From contig OENT01000392.1 in the NCBI GenBank assembly GCA_900239685.1, positions 49,745-113,744 on the forward strand: a stretch of DNA of 64,000 nt, in the 5' to 3' direction. How positions within the stretch are numbered: position 1 is the first letter of the stretch; the number at the start of each line of letters is the position of its first letter. The stretch is from Rotaria macrura (lineage: Eukaryota > Rotifera > Eurotatoria > Philodinida > Philodinidae). Position numbers and translations under genes: made by a program. The notes below the pieces were generated by a model, which made no database searches, was not told the origin of the DNA, and worked only from the letters and a program-made list of their open reading frames with translations. Below are positions 40,821-54,100 of the stretch, in pieces.

Positions 40821-42386
40821 TTTTTCTTTATCGTATGGTATTCGAATAACGAATGGAGCTGTAATCTAAACGTACAAGTATATGATTACGAAATATTGCT
40901 CAAAGTATGAAAATACACGAGAAAGAAATATGAGTATATAATAAGCCACGAATCGCTTTATGCACTATTAGATAAAAGTGCACCTATGCTCACATCCGTT
41001 TACTAATATTTGTTCGTTCGTTCGTTTTTATGGGCAACGCCGTGATTCATCAAGGTGGCCTCCACTATTTAAAATAGTATATAATATTTCATCGAAGAGT
41101 GTCGCTTCTGTATGATGTATTATTTCATGAAAATGAATCGATAAACATAGTGGGAGGCACGTTTTCAAGTGACGATTTATTTTTGAGTTAAGAGTCTATA
41201 TGTGTGTCATTTGGATTGTAAATAGCTGTCAATGTCCCAGAAACAATTCAAAATGCGAGCAGATTTTTCTGGATACATTTCATGTATTCATTTTTTGATA
41301 AAATTTCATATTGTAATCCTGAGAAATAGTTTAGTTTTAATTTCGACTTGAAATTTCATATTCGTTTATTTGATCTATCATTCTTCACTTCATACGATAT
41401 TTTTTTATCATAAGCGTATCTTCTGATAGAACTAACTTAAAGATTTAGAAGTGAATCGCTGCCATCAGGGCGCATGAATGTATGAAGAATTCCTTGTCTG
41501 AAGTTAAAATTCAGTTCTGTTTGTGTTCCTTAATGAGAAAGAGCGAGAGAGGAAGCGAGCACAACATTCGGCAAAACAAAAACTAGTATGGCTGCAGCAG
41601 TACTCTATTTGCTTGAACTCATTTCGAGATATTCGTAGTTCGTTAGCACTTATGTGATACACGTGTATAGTGTCGACTCAAATACAAGAAATGTAACTTC
41701 GAAATAATTTAATTTCTTATCAGAATAGAAGTTCTGGAATGAATTTTCAAAAGAAAAAAGTAAAGACATTGCAGACTAGTTAAAATTTTGAAATAGCATA
41801 CATGCCATAAGACGCTTTCTATTTTATAATTCTCAGAATGAACATCATTTCATTGTTGAATAAATAGATCTATTTGTTCTATGATGATTTTCATCTTGTG
41901 CTATTCATTTACATCATCCTATACACTGACTATAGAGATAATTTTAATTTAAGATAAAATATTATTTTGTTCAAAATAATGTCACGAAAGTTTCATTGTT
42001 GGTAACTAAATCGAAAAATAGATTAGTTCTCGAACGATGTTATATAATTCTTCAAATATTAAATAGAAACTGTTGAATATGTACGTAGTTTATCATCAGT
42101 TGATTAACGATAGCTCTCGAAATCTTCAAAAAGAATTCGTAACACAGAAAATTTTCATTAAACTGAATGCAATCATACACAGCAAAATCTGATGTGTTCC
42201 TATATGAATAATTCTATCTCTATCAAGTTTATTTTTGTCATCGTTTAGTAAAGCTAGCAAAATTTCGATTCAAGCATAGCGAGCAAATAAAGTTGAAATT
42301 CTCTTCAGTTAGTTATTATTTGAAAGATTACGATCATGAGTACCCCAAATAAATCTAGAAGACAAGAAAAAAAAAGAACAGTAACA
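40821..42386. other. Intergenic region upstream of ahcy, downstream of the aquaporin gene
   Basis: Presumably holds the ahcy promoter. A short (TTCG)n run lies at about 41013-41025 and a GC-richer stretch at about 41030-41060. No coding frame or RNA gene recognised. Confidence 0.5.
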
Positions 42387-43619
42387 TCAATTCATTACAA
42401 ATAAAATCATTGAATACCGATAAAAGCCACCCGCAATGGCGGCCCCAATCAATGGCCCTATCCAATAGATGTAATGATGAGACCATATATTAGCAAATAT
42501 AGCTGAACCTAAACTACGAGCTGGATTAAGTGAACCACCTGTTAGCATATTTCTATAAAGTAACAAGTCTTAGAAATAATTCTTAAATAATTAACAAACA
42601 ACTTATACTAACGATGCAAGAATACAAACACATAGAGCAAAACCATTGTAAACAGGAGCTAGATTGCTTTTAGATTTATTATTGATTGTTACCATGAGTA
42701 TTATAGTAACAAATACGAATGTAAGTAGTAGTTCAATACATATTCCTATTGGTTACAAATCATATAACGTGAACAATAGATGTTATATTACTTCGAAAAA
42801 TGATGAGAACAACAACAATAAAAATTCTAATCGATTTCATTTACCTTCCCACCAATTAATACGAGCAATAGTAAATTCACCAAGTTCTTTTGAAGTTTTT
42901 ATTGTCCCAAGAAACGTTGCTCCGCCATGACAACGTTGATATACAGATTTATGTGAGAGAAGCTACGAAAAACAAAAAATAAAAGACAGAAAGTGACACA
43001 AAAAGACACAGGAAATCATTCTGAATTTACCCGAAGTAAACCCCCAGCCATAATACCACCAATTATCTGCATAAGCATATACAGTAAAGCTTTTTTAAAT
43101 TGAATACCTCCAGCAATAAATACAGCAAGTGTTACAGCTGGATTAAAATGTCCACCACTAAAAACATGGTTAATTCAATACGAACTAACTCACAGTAGAA
43201 TATGAATGATACCTTATATGACCAAGACTAGCAACGAAGATCATTAACGAAAGACCAAACGAGAGACCAACTATTAATGAACTATTTTCACTTTCGTCAT
43301 TACAAGCTCCTAGCAAACCAATCAAAATGAAGAAAATAGTACCTATCTAAACGTAACAAATGAATAATGAACACTATTGCTTGTTGTTTCAACTAGTCAA
43401 TCATTCTTACTAATTCAACGATCAAGGGTTCAACAATATCACTATATGTAGTTGTTTTTTTATCGCTATCATTCGTTGTTCTTCTCAATGAAATCAATAT
43501 ATAATTTTCTCTTGTAAACCATAGAAATAATCTTACTTAGTGACGGTTATAATTTTTTTTGCCGATAGAGATCCTCCTTCCAAATTGTAGGAGCAAGTTG
43601 CAGATGGATTGACTGCCAT
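42387..43619 (-). CDS. AQP8-type aquaporin channel
   Basis: Seven exons, 277 aa: 43537-43619, 43411-43483, 43213-43346, 43031-43157, 42845-42962, 42613-42745 and 42387-42552. All GT-AG; total 834 nt. Major intrinsic protein with six membrane spans and both pore motifs intact: first NPA in SGGHFNPAVTLAVF (loop B) and second in TGGSLNPARSLGSA (loop E), with the filter Arg right after NPA. The C-terminal half (NKSKSNLAPVYNGFAL, then WSHHYIYWIGPLIGAAIAGG) matches the AQP8 pattern better than the classical aquaporin or aquaglyceroporin groups. AQP8-type channels pass water and often ammonia or hydrogen peroxide at plasma or internal membranes (known of the family). The N-terminus is short and polar (MAVNPSATCSYNLEGGS). 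Weak point: the acceptor before exon 2 (TTGAG) has a poor pyrimidine tract. Confidence 0.9.
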
Positions 43620-45149
43620 TGAATATACACTTTGTACAAATGACAATGATTGTTTTCAATATTCGATTTTATGCAACGCTTATCTTCTTGACATATTTCT
43701 TAGTTCTTTTTTTATTCTGATTATTGTTTTTTCTTGACGAACCGATTTCTTGATAACGACTTTTGTGTATAGACTGATAAATAGCAATTTAAATATTATT
43801 TTCTTTTTCTTACGATTTCTTTTTCCTAGAAACAAATATAACTAGATGAAAATTAGAATTTTTGCTTTCCTTCCTCTAAGTTCGAAACAGACGATTCCGA
43901 TTTGCCGTACTTATGTCTACTGATTCGAATAATTTATTTTTCTTGTAAACATCGATCTGATCCCATATTTTCCGCACTGTCATCGAAATCGTTTTCTTTC
44001 TTGTCAGTTTAGATGTCTTGAATTTCAATGAATGTCTATGAATTATGGAACAAATCATATGCAGTTTTACGTTATACGCAGTCATTTGATTTCATAATTA
44101 TCAAGATAAAAACAGAATCAAGGAGAGGAAAAACACTGGCATGATGTATGAACACTTTTTAAAATTATTATCGTGACGATAAGAATGATCAATTTGAAAA
44201 AAAAAAACTTCTTTACTATGTGTACCACTGTAATAATATTGATACGATGCTTTCTGTTCTGTCTCACAGTGAGTTAGGAAAAAAACGACCATACAGATTT
44301 AAGGTCGATTTTTAATGCATGATGTTCAATTGCATGAAGAATCAATATAATGATCTCGATAGAGAAACTTATTTGTTTAAGAAAATTTTGAGTAGTATAA
44401 AGAAATTTCGGTGTTGTCGAATTCTCTCCAAAGTTTCTTAACTCACAATAAGATACACACGAAATTTGAACATAAATAATACAGACTGATTGAGAATCTA
44501 TTTTAGTTTTCAAGTAAATTACTTGTAATTTCCTCATAATAGTTTCTCATTGAATTCCATAAATTTAAAGTATATATCCAAGTGAAGTTGTACGTTATAT
44601 TATTTGTTGTGAAGCTTAGTAAAAGCTACCATTAGAGAATAAACTAGACTTAAAAGAAATTAAACGAGTGTCAGATACTGTTCACTATGGCACTTTCAAA
44701 ATTCTTGATTGCGATCCATCAACTAGAAAGTCTATTCTCAACATATTCGTTAAGAAAAACAAACAATTCTGGCAAAAATTAGGAATATATTTTTCTAAAT
44801 CACTACAATATTGCGTAGATCGATTTGTCTGTAATCGATTACCGGACTCAATTCGTTTTCTTGTTCTACGGAATGCATGAATATTATTCTGTACCAAACA
44901 AATTTTGAAAAGACAAAACTTGAATTTTGTTGAGCATATGCTCCTGATTAAATCCAATATTCAATAGACGAATACAAGAGCAAATACAAAAAAAGTAGAA
45001 CAGCACGATAATCAAATAGAAAACATTTGTGTTCTTTTTTTATTTTCATTATCAACATATTTTGCATAGCTTGTTGTGAAGAAAAAAACTAGGGAATAGT
45101 GATAGACAGAAGTGATTAGTACGAATTTTAAGGAATATTTGTTAAAATA
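43620..45149. other. Intergenic region between the aquaporin and micro-exon genes
   Basis: Divergent arrangement: the aquaporin gene reads left and the micro-exon gene reads right, so promoters of both lie here. The short frames present (for example 44274-44537 minus and 44685-44957 minus) have no domains and no splice context. Confidence 0.5.
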
Positions 45150-48100
45150 ATGAATGGAAATGTGTTTTATGATCGGTTTGCTGTTTTTTTATTCATTATA
45201 ATATCAATGCAAACAATTATATGTAAGTACGAAGACATAAAGATAAATAATGAAAAAAGCGAGTTTTTATTTAAGAGTTTACGAAAGAAGAATCTGTTAT
45301 TATTTGCTGTTGAACAATAACATTTTGATTCAATCGATAGGGATAACTAAAAATTGATTCTAAACAATCTATATAGTTGCCAAAGCGAAAAAATTTTCAA
45401 CTAAATTCTATGTGATCAGAATGAATTTTGATATTCATGAAATCTTCAATCTTTTATATCTCGAGCAGTATCTACATCGATTAGTGAAGGAGGTTATGGT
45501 GTACATTTCAATACTATTTATTGTAACACTCCATTTAAAATCGTTCTACTAGGAATAGGATGGAATTCTGTTCTAATTGAGTTGGGTCTTCATTTTTTTA
45601 TCGCATCAAGAAAAACATATTTTCGACTTTTTATTATATCATATGAATTTATTGAGAGTAAAATTTAAATTTGAAAGTCGAATTTTTCACTGTTGATTAT
45701 ACCATAAAAAGTGTATATCTGTGGTTAAAGTTTGATTACATGTCAATGAGTTGTTGCTGTGTCGTCATGGTTTGCAATGTTTCTTTATAATCTTCAAACT
45801 TAGGATGATGTGAACGCAACATTAAACTGGAGGCTGATTTCAAAATGAATTTGATCTTATAAAATAATCTATTCAAAGAAAACGAATGTGTTTCGAACAA
45901 GATCATAATTTCACGAAGAACATCATTATTCTTTATATCAAAAAGAAAATACTGAGGTGCCATCGGCAATAGATCTGGGAATGCATTTGATAAGAAAGTG
46001 TTCATCGTGAAAAACAGGAACTTCAGCTGGTAACATGAATTCAGATTAGTAAAGCCAAGCTTTTGGCTTCAGTTCGAGATATTATCTCATCTAGCAGTCG
46101 TAATCATAAAACCGATAAATATAAGGATATATTCGATAAGAGAAGACTTTTCTTTTGAATCTCTCCAGATTAAATCCAGCAAAATGAAATTAGTTAGCTG
46201 AGTGAATACTAATTTATCGGATTAACATTTATTTGCTTTGATCACTGCTCATAAAGTCCAATTTTAGGGCTGCAGTTCATAGAATACAATGCGATCTCAC
46301 TACTAGGATATTTTTATTAACAGTTTTATTTTTACGCATATAGTTACAACCATTTCTTCACGCAGTCCACGTCTTGATCTGTTATTGTATATGTATATTA
46401 TTTAGCATGTGAGGCTGTAATGAAAGAAGAGTAAATCTTGCTAAAAGTTCCCTCCTTTCACTAATATCTGAACTAACCATAAAGTTCATACAGTAATAAC
46501 TCATTTTCTCAATCAGTCTTCACGAATACTTGATGACATTGAAATTCTTTAAAATGAGATTATTACATATCGAAAACGATCTTAAGCCGCCACTTATTCG
46601 ATCATCTGTTCCTTCTAATGGAAATACACTGTAGAAACTAACAATGCAACTTATTCGAATATCAGATATTGCTCGAATTTAAATTACTAATGCCAGAAGC
46701 TTCTTAGAAAACTATGAAAAATTGATTCGAGCCCAAGCTCGTGACTGAATGGTGCAGATTTATTAATGTTCTGCTGTAATTTTTGTTGGCTAAACCCGCC
46801 ATACAATAAAAGACCCCGGGTCTTCTGTTCTGTTTCAGCAAAAAAATTTTCCAGGGGGTCTTTTATTACGAACCAAATTTTTCCCAATATTTAAATAAAA
46901 AGGTTTTCCAGAAAACTAAAGGGATTTTTCGGATTCTCATCAGGATTTGCAAGGCTTTAAGGGTGTTATTATCACTATGAACACATTCTCTTAATATTTC
47001 CAACTGAAAACCCTAAGAATCAAGCATATTTTGATGGAAAAACACTAATTAAAGTACCTAATTAGCAAAAAATTAATTAATTAAAGGGGGTCATCTATTG
47101 CGTCGGAAGCAACTATTCTCGAGGGGGGTCTTTTACTTTAGAGGGAGGGGGGTTAGTGATAATCACAATGTAAAATCCAATCGCATCAAGATATAGCATA
47201 TCATCCTTAATACGTTACCTAATTTGCACATAAAAATAGATGATCTCGGTTTTATATAAAAAATACTCCGTGCTTTGTCCGAAGTAAAACACGCAAACTT
47301 CGGGTGGCTTCCATTAATTTTTTGAAGCAAACCACTGCTATTTAAAATTTTCTCTTTTATCAGTCACTACACAAAGCTCTGCAGCTACTACAACTGCCAA
47401 TCGAGTAACTTCGACGACAACGACAGATACTACGACAACAACGACGGATACTACGACGACCACGATCGATACCACGACGACAACGACGGAAAGTTCGACG
47501 ACAACAACGGAGGATACTACGACGACAACGACGGACAGTTCGACCACAACAACGGATACTACAACGACAACATCTGATGGTTCAACAACAACATCCGATG
47601 GTTCGACGACAACATCTGATGGATTGACGACAACATCTGATGGATCGACAACAACATCCGATGGATCGACAACAACATCTGATGGATCGACGACTACATC
47701 TGATGGATCAACAACAACATCTGATGGATCGACGACTACATCTGATGGATCAACAACAACATCCGATGGTTCTACGACTACATCTGATGGTTCGACAACA
47801 ACATCCGATGGATCAACAACAACATCTGATGGTTCTTCGACTACAACGAAATCCGATGGCTCCTCGATAACATCAGATGGCTCGACGACGACGTCTGACG
47901 GTTCTTCGACTACCACAACATCCGATGGTTCTTCGACTACAACCAAATTCGATGGCTCCTCGATAACATCAGATGGCTCGACGACAACGTCAGACGGTTC
48001 TTCGACTACCACAACATCCGATGCTTCTTCGACTACAACGAAATCCGATGGCTCCTCGATAACATCAGATGGCTCGACGACAACGTCTGACGGTTCTTCG

Positions 48101-51100
48101 ACTACCACAACATCCGATGGTTCTTCGACTACAACGAAATCCGATGGCTCCTCGATAACATCAGGTGGCTCGACGACAACATCCGATGGTTCTTCGACTA
48201 CCACAACATCCGATGGTTCTTCGACTACAACCAAATCCGATAGCTCCTCGGTAACATCAGATGGCTTGACGACAACGTCAGACAGTTCTTCGACTACCAC
48301 AACATCCGATGGTTCTTCGACTACAACGAAATCCGATGGCTCCTCGATAACATCCGATGGCTCGACGTTAACATCAGACGGTTCTTTGATTACCACAACA
48401 TCCGACGGATCTAATACTAATAATACGAGTTCTTCCATCACCAACAGTAAGTTTAAATAAAATGAATTTTATAGAAATAATTTTCGATAAGAATTTGGAT
48501 TGAAATTTTTTCGTTAATTGCACTTCTATGATGAAGGTATATAATTGAATTAACGTTACGAGTAAATTTTCAAAGTTCACCTATGAGTTGTAATGGATAA
48601 GGAGCAAAGCGTTTTGCTTGATTGCAACACAGAACTCTTCGTCAAGCGGTTGTCGATTAAAATCAAGTTGTCCTCTGTAGAATTCAATGCTCTTCCAATC
48701 GATTCGTAATTTGTAAGAAAATCCTATGCGATTTTTAAGGTAGATACTAGTATAAATAGAAATGATGGTGAACTGGTAACTATTGAAAATATGGTAGGAT
48801 GTTTTAATTAATGAAAATCATAAGATTGAACGTTTTCTTTTATTAATAACCAGTTGCAGTCAATAGAACCATTGAAGGAGTTTTCTCTACTCTTGCGTTA
48901 AAATAACGAGGAGAATTCAGTTGAAGCATAGCATTGATCTTTTGTTTTGATACCATGTTTTAAAAGAGAGCAGAATGTACAGCTTAACATTTTTCTTAGT
49001 AACAGTTACAAATAGCTTAAATCGTTTGAACAGAGTATATTATTGATCAGAAAAAGATGTCTATATTTATTAACGAACATAGACCTATTTTTGAATCGAA
49101 GTAGTTTATCGATTTGATGCCGATGTTGTTGCTCGTAATATCATTTTGTGATAAATTAGTTATACGTACCAGTGATCTTAGAGCTCAGTCATATATCCCG
49201 GTGTAAAAATGAAGAACACTTAAAACTAAATGTCTAACTTGTAATTCTATTTTGTTGAGAATTTTTTTCCTCTACAAACATAGTCTTCTGAGCTTGAAAT
49301 TGAAAATTTGTATTAGTTAATTTTAGGGCTTCGATTTGAGAAAATTTTTAAAATGATTAACAAGACTATTAATAATCTTATGGTGTCCATCATGTTGCCA
49401 GTGCTAGCCAATTATAATCGCTCAAGTATAAAATTAGATAAAATTTTCAGTCTCCTTCAATGATTTTCAATTGTTTGTCTTCTGTACAATTCGTAATGCA
49501 GTCTATGCATAAATAGTACTGTTAGATTAAGAAAATCAATGTATTTGAGATCGAAATAGTTTCATTTTAGTCTGACTCGTTTAAACAACTTGACATTCAA
49601 ACTTTATATCAATTCTATTGCCTTGGAAATGCAGGCCATTTGGATCAGTTTGGTATTAACTGCTTGAGTTGAGAAATACTTATTTTGTATGATTAATCTT
49701 AAGGAAATGAACTCAAAAGAAATTGTAATCAATGTGATACTAGCTCGATTGTACTGCTATCAAATTACCTGAGATAATTAAATTTTTTTTACTGATTGCA
49801 GAATTTTCGCGAAAATCTTGTAAGAGTGACCGTTTCATGAAGAATATTCTACTTCCAGATTTACTATGAGACTCTTGTGACTACCTGAAAAAGTAATGGT
49901 TTACTTTAATGTTTCTCAGTGAATTTTTTAAGATAGAATCTAATCATATTCAATTGTTTATTCAAGAAAGGCTTTTAGTTGTATTTCATCCTCACAAAAA
50001 CATATTCCAAAAGCTAGACAAATATAGTAGCCAAAGTTTATCAATCTTTCACTAGATAAGGTATGTGTAATCAGATCAAACTGAAAAAGAAAACAACATA
50101 ATTAGATAATCAAGACACTAATGGTTAACGCTTGATATATTTACAACTGATAGTTGTGTGAATCGATTATGTTTGAACTAACTGGTTCTTGTTTTCAGTA
50201 TGTCAATTCACCATGCAGTCGAAAATTTTTGACATTCGAAGTCTTATCATTTCACAAACTCTTTTGAAACAGAGCAAAAATTCACATCGTAGCACGTTTG
50301 CATAGATAGCCAAAATCAATAAGGTCTTCCTAGGATTTACTTGAATTATCAAAACATGTTAAGAATAGATAATAACAATAACTTCCTCATCGAATTGCAC
50401 TTCGTTCAATTGAATGAATCACTAAAGTTGTCTTTTCTAGTGATGAAAATATTTTCATTTGTGTTTTCAACTAATATATCACACCACATGATAGTCGAAT
50501 TTATTTTCTCTATGTAAATTGTTGGAAGTAGCTTTTCAATAAAATATGTCTATAGGATAACTGGTGGTTTTATTTTTTCATTGAATTAAACTATTCATAT
50601 TTATCTATATCTTTTGTACTATGAGAAGATGACTTATCAATACTAAGTTGTTGATCCATTTTCAATCAAATTACATAGTATTCTGGCTAATTAGTCAGTG
50701 TTCAATACATGAAAGAAAATAGAATAGAAACGTGTCTGCAATTATTCAGTAAACATATCCCTATTCTAATGTAGAATATGAAATAATGTTGCCTGAAAAA
50801 TGTTTCGAACAAATTCATTCAATCGATCTTTTAGTTCATAAATCTTCTATTCAACATTTATTTTCTAGAAAACAATGTAACTAATAGTGATACAACTATA
50901 TCTCATACAGAACAACCAAGTAAGAGAGATCTTTTGAGTATCATATAATCTTCTCGTGATTATTTTTCTATCTTTTCTAGTCTTATTAATAACAATTCTA
51001 TTTGTTTCTATTTTAGATACAACTGTATCTGCACGTACGTTAAATAGTCTCATAACATTATTTTTTTCTAGTATAGGATCTATGATTTTTTTTGCTTGGA

Positions 51101-54100
51101 TAGCACAAACTAGTTCTTCGTCGAATGGTAGGGAGGGATTTCAGCGTTCTTTATTTATTTCTTTGCTTTTGCATTTCTCCATTTCATTTTAGATTCCACT
51201 ACAACTAAAACTGCAAGTATGTTGAATAATGTTGTGGAAATTGTTTATTGATTTCATAGATGATTCTAATTTGTTTTAATAGCAACTGAGAGTCCATCTT
51301 TGAATGGTAAAGAGAAGACATGCGAGAAATTTCGTTGCAATTACTCTTCAATACTTCTTATGTTATTTTAGACACAAATACTACTGTACCACTTAGTAAG
51401 TTATATAGTTTTATGCTATGATTTAGTTTTTATGTATAAGAATAATTTCATTTTAATAGCAAGCGTTAGTTCGTTGTTAAATGGTGAGGAGTGATACAAA
51501 TAGTTTTGTTCTATTTCTTGAATTCGTTCCTTTCTTTTATAGACACAACTACGGCCCTTTCTGAAAGTACGTTAGATAATATGATGTAAGTTATTTGTTC
51601 ATTATATAGATTTTTGGTATTAATGTCAACAGCAACCGAGAGTCCGTCATTGAATGGTAAACGAAAATATCTAGTTGAATGTTTCATAATTTTTCTTCCG
51701 TTAAAGGTACACACACGACAGAATCTTCAAGTAAATTTAACAGTTCTAACGAGTTATTGATTAATAATCTAGATGTATGATTGCGTTTCAGCAGAACACA
51801 CTAGTTCTTCGTCGAATAGTAAGAGAGAACAACGAGTTTCTTCTTCAATTTGTTGTTTTCTTTCATTGTTTCATAGATACTGTGACAACTGCTCCTCGAA
51901 GTAAGTTCGATAGTTACAGGCAGTCTATTAATTGATAATGTAGGTGTTTATTTCTTTTCGAACAGCAACTGAGCATGTGCCATTGAATGGTAAAGATATA
52001 ACAACCAAAAACTCGTATTAACTGTTGTCATGTTCGTTTTTATTTGATAGATACAACTGCAAGTCTATCTTCAAGTAAGTTTGAACTGTATACAATTGTT
52101 TAACTCTTACATGGTCTTATTCTCCTGAATCGATAGCACTGACTATAGTTTGTCTTCTGATCATACGCAAAAATTTAGAGCTAGTTTTACTTATTTCCCT
52201 TTTTTTGGTGAAATACGATCTCAAAGGAGTATTGAAGTGTTCAGAGTAGAACTTTTGAATCAGAGGCCGTCACAGAGCAGGGCAAAAACTTTTGCCCTGA
52301 TGCAAAAACGTTTCTAACAGAATCTGATTAAAATTTAGTCTTTTTATTAGAAAACCGATGAAAGTGGCAATATTTTTATTGAATTTTAACCTGATTATTT
52401 GATGTTCATTTGGTTAAACATTTTTGAATTCCATTCAAATTTATTTTTCTAGTATCTTTTTCAAGAATTTTTCATATCAGACGGCTTTCGTGCTCAGTTC
52501 AATAAGTTTATGTGGATTAAAAATGTTTAACTAAGGAATCCAATTAAATGTTGCCTGTCAATCTAAAGAGAATAATTTATTCAGCTCTGTTGAAAAATAG
52601 CCGTATTTTGTTTAATACTCACGATGAATAAACAATCATTTTATATTAGAAGTTCGTTCACAGAAAAGCAACAAGAAAAAAATAGAAGCTAATCTGATTG
52701 ATAATTTTATTTTCAAAAATTCTGAAATTTCTTTAGATTTATTAATGTCAAACTTGGTTTTTGAGTATCAGACAATTGCTGTACAATTAGTATCACTTTA
52801 TTCTTCTCAAACTATTTTTTTTCACTAAAAAACATAGTACAACCCAATATTTAGTTTCTAAAAACGCCTACTAACGAGAAAAGACTAAAATTCAGATTCA
52901 ACTTGATTGTTTTTTGATTAAAAATCAATTGCAGCAGCACTACTTTAATTAGATTTTCTCACCTAATAGACGGACTTCATTCAATTTAAAATCTTTTTCA
53001 ATCTATTACAATGGATGATTCAAAATAAAGCAATTATAAACGATTATTAGAAATAGATTTCAATTGATTCAAAATCTTACAATTAAATGAAACCTGTCGT
53101 TTTGACTGAAAACTCTGTCTTAGAGCAGTCTAAAATAGCGCTATTTCAATTAACTTTTACGTCAGATAATCGATTTTAATTTGATCTTTAATCGTTTTTC
53201 TACATGGACAAATAAATCTTTGATTATTTTTTTAAATGTTTAGTTCTATAGATAAATGCGAGGAAAAATCTATGCGATGAATAGAAGGGTATTACTGGTA
53301 TGGTAACGCATAAACTTTCGTGATAGAAAGTCATCATTTTTTATTCTATGGGAATAGGTCAAGAGTTTGATTTATTGCCAAATTAGTTTAAATGTCGAGC
53401 TAGCAATTATTATCGTATTTTGAAACATGAGATGTCAAAGATCGACCTAGTATTATATACATGTACTACTTGTCGTAGTAAGGATTTCAGAAAAAAATTA
53501 ATTTTTTATGTTTCGCTTTGAGAAATACGTCTTTCATCCGTATCGTTATTGAAAACAGTTGAAAATTAAATAATTCAGATTCTAACAGTAGCATTTTCAT
53601 TCATAAGAAGCCCATCAAAATTACATGATTTCTAAAGCTTGTAAAACAGTACTTCTTTCTGATACATGGTGGTGTTTAATTACATAATAACTTTGATTCT
53701 GGCACTTTCGAAATAACATAAAGTATGGGTGCGAAATTCGAAAGCAATCACATAATTTTTATGAAGATCCTAGATCTTTTGCTAGGCTTACTCATATAAG
53801 ACGCCCTGTCCTGCTCTTCCCTCAGGGCTGGGTAAACCAAAAATGAATGAATAATTTTCAGGGCAGGGCAGGGCAGAAGAAACTGCCCTGTGACGGTCCC
53901 TGTTGTGAATCGCCCCATCACTGATTGTTTTAGACCTTTTCATCAATTAATCTATTGGCGATTGCCTACTGGGATTCATAAATTCTAGGAATCAACACAG
54001 GCCATGAGAGACGAGGGTTTGGAGACTGCCACAGTCGGTTTCTCAAGATATTATCAGAAGTCATCTCTAATTAAAGTCTAGTGATAGTATTGACTGCTTC

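Noticed and set aside
47338-48444. Long minus-strand frame with EPSDVVV repeats
   Set aside because: It is the antisense of the Thr/Ser-Asp-Gly repeat exon. The plus strand has the signal peptide, fitting acceptor and donor, and phase-1 continuity; the minus strand has none.
50956-51192. Hydrophobic plus-strand frame reading through the first micro-exons
   Set aside because: It runs through introns of the array. Its hydrophobicity comes from pyrimidine-rich intron sequence.
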